Assembly: GCA_020628635.1 (NCBI GenBank) | Contig: JAHDEU010000071.1 | Coordinates: 1-8,776 of the forward strand | Reading direction: 5' to 3' | Length of the DNA stretch: 8,776 bases | From: Hellea sp. | GTDB taxonomy: Bacteria; Pseudomonadota; Alphaproteobacteria; Caulobacterales; Maricaulaceae | Notes under the pieces: model-generated | What the model saw: only the letters and a program-made list of their open reading frames with translations | Told to the model about the DNA's origin: nothing | Databases searched by the model: none | Shown here: in pieces, positions 6,440 to 8,776 of the stretch | Position numbering within the stretch: position 1 is the first letter of the stretch | Layout: each line of letters opens with the position of its first letter | Made by a program: the position numbers and the translations under genes

Positions 6440-7938
6440 GTAGAGCTATCCGCAAGATCACCATCCTCGGTGGCGGCACGGCCGGTTGGATGGTCGCAGC
6501 GGCTCTCTCGCGCCTGATCCCGCAGGGCTCGATGGAGATCGAGCTGGTGGAGTCCGAATCTATTGGCACGGTCGGCGTGGGCGAGGCGACCATCCCGCAC
6601 ATCACCTATTTCAACCGCCTGCTCGGCCTCGACGAGGACGAGTTCGTGCGCAAGACCAATGCCACCTTCAAGCTCGGCATCGAGTTCGTGAATTGGGGTC
6701 GGCTGGGCGAGCGCTACATCCACCCCTTCGGCGATTACGGCGTGTCGATGGAGGGCCTGCGCTTCCACCATTTCTACCACCGCTATGCCTCGGCCAAGAA
6801 CGACGCGGATGTGGACGATTACTGCCTGCCCATCCTGGCGGCGCGGGCGGGCAAGTTCCAGCGCCCGACCAACACGCCCAATTCGCCGCTGTCGTCCATC
6901 ACCTACGCCTTCCAGTTCGATGCCTCGCTCTACGCCAGGTTCATGCGGGAGTTTGCAGAGGCGCGCGGGGTGGTGCGCACGGAAGGCCGCGTGACGGACG
7001 TGACGCTGGACGCCGAGTCCGGCCATGTCCGCACGCTGACCTTGGAGTCCGGCCAGACCATCGACGGCGATCTCTTCATCGACTGCTCCGGCTTTCGAGG
7101 GCTGCTGATCGAACAGAATCTGGAGGCGGGCTACCAGGACTGGAGCCACTGGCTGCCCGTCAATCGCGCCGTGGCCAGGGCCTCCAAATCCACCGGCGAG
7201 CCCCTGCCCTATACCCGCGCGACGGCGAAGTCCGCGGGCTGGCAATGGCGCATCCCGCTGCAGTCGCGCGTCGGCAACGGCCATGTCTATTGTTCCGACT
7301 TCATCTCGGATGACGACGCGCTGGCGAGCCTGAACGCCGACCTCGACGCGGACCCGATCAGCGAGCCCAACTTCCTGCGCTTCAAGACGGGCGTGCGGCG
7401 CGAGCCGTGGAAGAAGAATGTCGTGTCGCTCGGACTGGCGGCGGGCTTCCTCGAGCCTCTCGAGTCGACGTCGATCCACCTCATCCAGACGGCGGTCGCG
7501 CGGCTGATGGCGCATTTCCCGAACCGAGACTTCATCCCCTCCAACACGGATTTCTACAACCGCAAGACCCTGGAGGAATACGAGCAGGTCCGCGACTTCC
7601 TGATCCTGCACTACAAGGCCACGACCCGCGACGACACGCCCTTCTGGCGTTATGTGCGCGACATGGCCGTGCCGGACACGCTGACCGAGCGCATGCGCCA
7701 ATACTCCGAGACCGCCCATCTCTACCGCGAGGACAACGAGGTCTTCGGCGAGACCAGCTGGTTTGCCGTGATGCACGGACAGGGCATGCGGCCGAAGACC
7801 TACCACCCCATCGCCGACACGCTGCCGGGCGAGGTGCTGTCCCAGCGCATGGAGCAGATCGGCGCGGTCAACCGGCGCTGTCTCGACGCAATGCCGACAC
7901 ACCAGGGCTTCATCGACCGGTTTTGCAAGGCGGGCTGA
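6436..7938 (+). CDS. Flavin-dependent tryptophan-halogenase family protein, paralogue 3
   Basis: Protein of 500 residues, catalytically complete: GGGTAGWM (12-19), GVGEAT (47-52), K79 in TFKLGIEF, HPF (96-98), WQWRIP (269-274) and FLEPLESTS (338-346) with E343 and S344. It departs from paralogues 1 and 2 in the middle of the protein: WLPVN instead of WLPCD, QSRVGNG instead of QHRTGNG, DDTP instead of DDSP, and ETSWFAVMHGQGM in the C-terminal region. It may therefore act on a different substrate or position. The start overlaps the previous stop in an ATGA arrangement, and the ribosome binding site is weak, so translation probably depends on coupling to the upstream gene. The C-terminus is a little shorter than in its sisters. 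It shares an exact 30-bp DNA segment with paralogue 1. Confidence 0.93.
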   Translation: MSRAIRKITILGGGTAGWMVAAALSRLIPQGSMEIELVESESIGTVGVGEATIPHITYFNRLLGLDEDEFVRKTNATFKLGIEFVNWGRLGERYIHPFGDYGVSMEGLRFHHFYHRYASAKNDADVDDYCLPILAARAGKFQRPTNTPNSPLSSITYAFQFDASLYARFMREFAEARGVVRTEGRVTDVTLDAESGHVRTLTLESGQTIDGDLFIDCSGFRGLLIEQNLEAGYQDWSHWLPVNRAVARASKSTGEPLPYTRATAKSAGWQWRIPLQSRVGNGHVYCSDFISDDDALASLNADLDADPISEPNFLRFKTGVRREPWKKNVVSLGLAAGFLEPLESTSIHLIQTAVARLMAHFPNRDFIPSNTDFYNRKTLEEYEQVRDFLILHYKATTRDDTPFWRYVRDMAVPDTLTERMRQYSETAHLYREDNEVFGETSWFAVMHGQGMRPKTYHPIADTLPGEVLSQRMEQIGAVNRRCLDAMPTHQGFIDRFCKAG

Positions 7939-7950
7939 ATTCCGCTAACA
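7923..7950 (+). promoter_or_regulatory. Possible promoter before the TPR gene
   Basis: TTGCAA (7923-7928) and GCTAACA (7944-7950) sit 15 nt apart across the end of the third halogenase. GCTA resembles the start of the Caulobacter housekeeping -10 consensus (GCTANAWC, from memory). It would allow the secreted protein to be made apart from the halogenases. Weak evidence, as both boxes have mismatches. Confidence 0.25.
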
Positions 7951-7990
7951 TGCGGGCGGGGTTCAGTGTTTTCATTCGAAGGAAGATCCT

Positions 7991-8704
7991 ATGCGCCGCA
8001 CTGTTTTCACCGCCCTGATGGGCGCGGCTTTCACCCTCGCCTCGCCCGTCTTCGCGCAGGACAGCACCACCAACACCGGGGAGGACGAGGTCATCGCCCG
8101 CGGGTCCATCCAGACCGACCCGGCCATGAGCGCGTGGAATGCGGGCGACTACGCGACCGCCGAGATCGAGTTCGACCGCAACGCCTTCTGCGCGCTGCGG
8201 GTGGAGCGGGGCTTTCGCGCAGGTGTCGAGAGCGCGCGCGAAAGCGCATTCCGGGCCGATGACTTCTCCGCACAGTCCGCGCAAACCGCCACCATCAACG
8301 GTCCGGGCGTGGGCGGAGGGTCGGTCAACATCGTCGATAGCGCCAGCGGCGTTGCCGGTTCGACCTTGAACACGCAGTCGCTCGACCGGCGGGAGGACGC
8401 CACCAAGCGCACCTGCGAAAACCGCGGCTTCCAGATCTACATGCGCGGCATGTCGCAGCTGAAGCTCGGCAAAACGGACGAGGCCAAGCGCTCGCTGGAG
8501 CAGGCCACCAATCTGAACCGGCAGCTGTTCGATGCGCATTTCCGCCTCAGCCTGATGGAATACCAGTCCGGCGACATCGACGCCGCCGCCAAGGAGGCCC
8601 GCGCCCTGCGCCGCATCGCCAAAAAGTGCCGCCGCTGCAACGCCAAGGAGGAGATCACGGCGCAGCTCGCCTATCTCGACCAACTGCTGGGCTCCACCGG
8701 ATAA
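7991..8704 (+). CDS. Secreted TPR-like protein with a TonB-box-like N-terminus
   Basis: Protein of 237 residues. Residues 1-22 form a signal peptide with cleavage after VFA before QDST, so the mature protein is probably periplasmic. Mature residues 31-38 read EDEVIARG, almost the receptor's TonB box EDEVIATG. A helical repeat-like segment follows (about 45-67, with WNAGDYATAEIEF), then a Gly/Ser-rich linker (about 92-130). Two TPR-like units come next, near 146-179 (GKTDEAKRSLEQATNL) and 180-213 (GDIDAAAKEARAL). Four cysteines, at 67, 142, 213 and 216, include a C-terminal CRRC and could form disulfides. The ATG at 7991 is supported by GAAGGAAG at 7978-7985. It lies 52 nt after the third halogenase and is probably co-transcribed, perhaps with its own promoter. 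I do not recognise a named family; a scaffold or receptor-partner role is inference from the repeats and the N-terminal motif. Confidence 0.85.
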   Translation: MRRTVFTALMGAAFTLASPVFAQDSTTNTGEDEVIARGSIQTDPAMSAWNAGDYATAEIEFDRNAFCALRVERGFRAGVESARESAFRADDFSAQSAQTATINGPGVGGGSVNIVDSASGVAGSTLNTQSLDRREDATKRTCENRGFQIYMRGMSQLKLGKTDEAKRSLEQATNLNRQLFDAHFRLSLMEYQSGDIDAAAKEARALRRIAKKCRRCNAKEEITAQLAYLDQLLGSTG

Positions 8705-8722
8705 GGCCGCTGGAAAACAGAC

Positions 8723-8751
8723 TTGGCGAGTGGGGCCGGAGGGCGCTATTC
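8723..8751 (+). promoter_or_regulatory. Possible promoter for a gene beyond the right edge
   Basis: TTGGCGA (8723-8729) and GCTATTC (8745-8751) are 15 nt apart, similar in form to alphaproteobacterial housekeeping promoters. The 72-bp tail 8705-8776 holds no gene I can support and no terminator. The downstream gene is outside the window, so this is tentative. Confidence 0.25.
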
Positions 8752-8776
8752 AGCCGGCATTCAACCGTTTCGGCAT

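Noticed and set aside
7942..7955. CCGC/GCGG hairpin after the third halogenase as a terminator.
   Set aside because: The stem is only 4 bp and no T-tract follows directly.
8735..8758. GCCGG/CCGGC inverted repeat after the TPR gene as a terminator.
   Set aside because: Short stem, long loop and no T-tract.
1..8776. tRNA or rRNA genes, CRISPR arrays, insertion sequences, attachment sites.
   Set aside because: Nothing resembling spaced direct repeats, transposase motifs, terminal inverted repeats or structural RNA was seen on either strand.

Overview
The window is GC-rich, densely coding DNA of the kind found in Alphaproteobacteria. The outer-membrane receptor at the left edge is of the TonB-Xanth-Caul type. 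Together with tandem flavin-dependent halogenases this suggests a Caulobacterales/Maricaulales-like, possibly marine, organism. That placement is inference, because no taxonomic marker gene is present.

Layout. A TonB-dependent receptor (1-1746, minus strand) runs off the left edge, so only its signal peptide, TonB box, plug domain and first barrel strands are visible. A 303-bp divergent intergenic region (1747-2049) carries a LacI-family-type operator (1825-1840), two further palindromes (1856-1869, 1873-1889) and a strong ribosome binding site. Rightward from it runs a tightly packed operon. It holds a tryptophan-halogenase family protein (2050-3570), a divergent relative that has lost the catalytic residues (3574-4929), and two more intact halogenases (4922-6439 and 6436-7938). 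The junctions are a 3-nt gap, an 8-nt overlap and a 4-nt ATGA overlap, so translation is probably coupled. After a 52-nt gap comes a secreted TPR-like protein (7991-8704), whose mature N-terminus carries a sequence nearly identical to the TonB box of the receptor. The last 72 bases hold no gene and perhaps a promoter for a gene beyond the edge.

How the genes may work together. Halogenase paralogues beside TonB-dependent receptors are known in Xanthomonas, Caulobacter and Brevundimonas; as I recall, characterised members act on indole-like substrates and prefer bromide. The receptor would import a substrate across the outer membrane. The halogenases have no signal peptide and would act in the cytoplasm on that substrate or on something derived from it. 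The operator suggests control by a sugar- or substrate-responsive LacI-type repressor. The physiological substrate is unknown, and no flavin reductase, SapC, cupin-like protein or regulator gene lies in the window.

The most unusual points are the inactivated halogenase-like protein kept intact inside the operon, and the possible TonB-box mimic on the periplasmic TPR protein.
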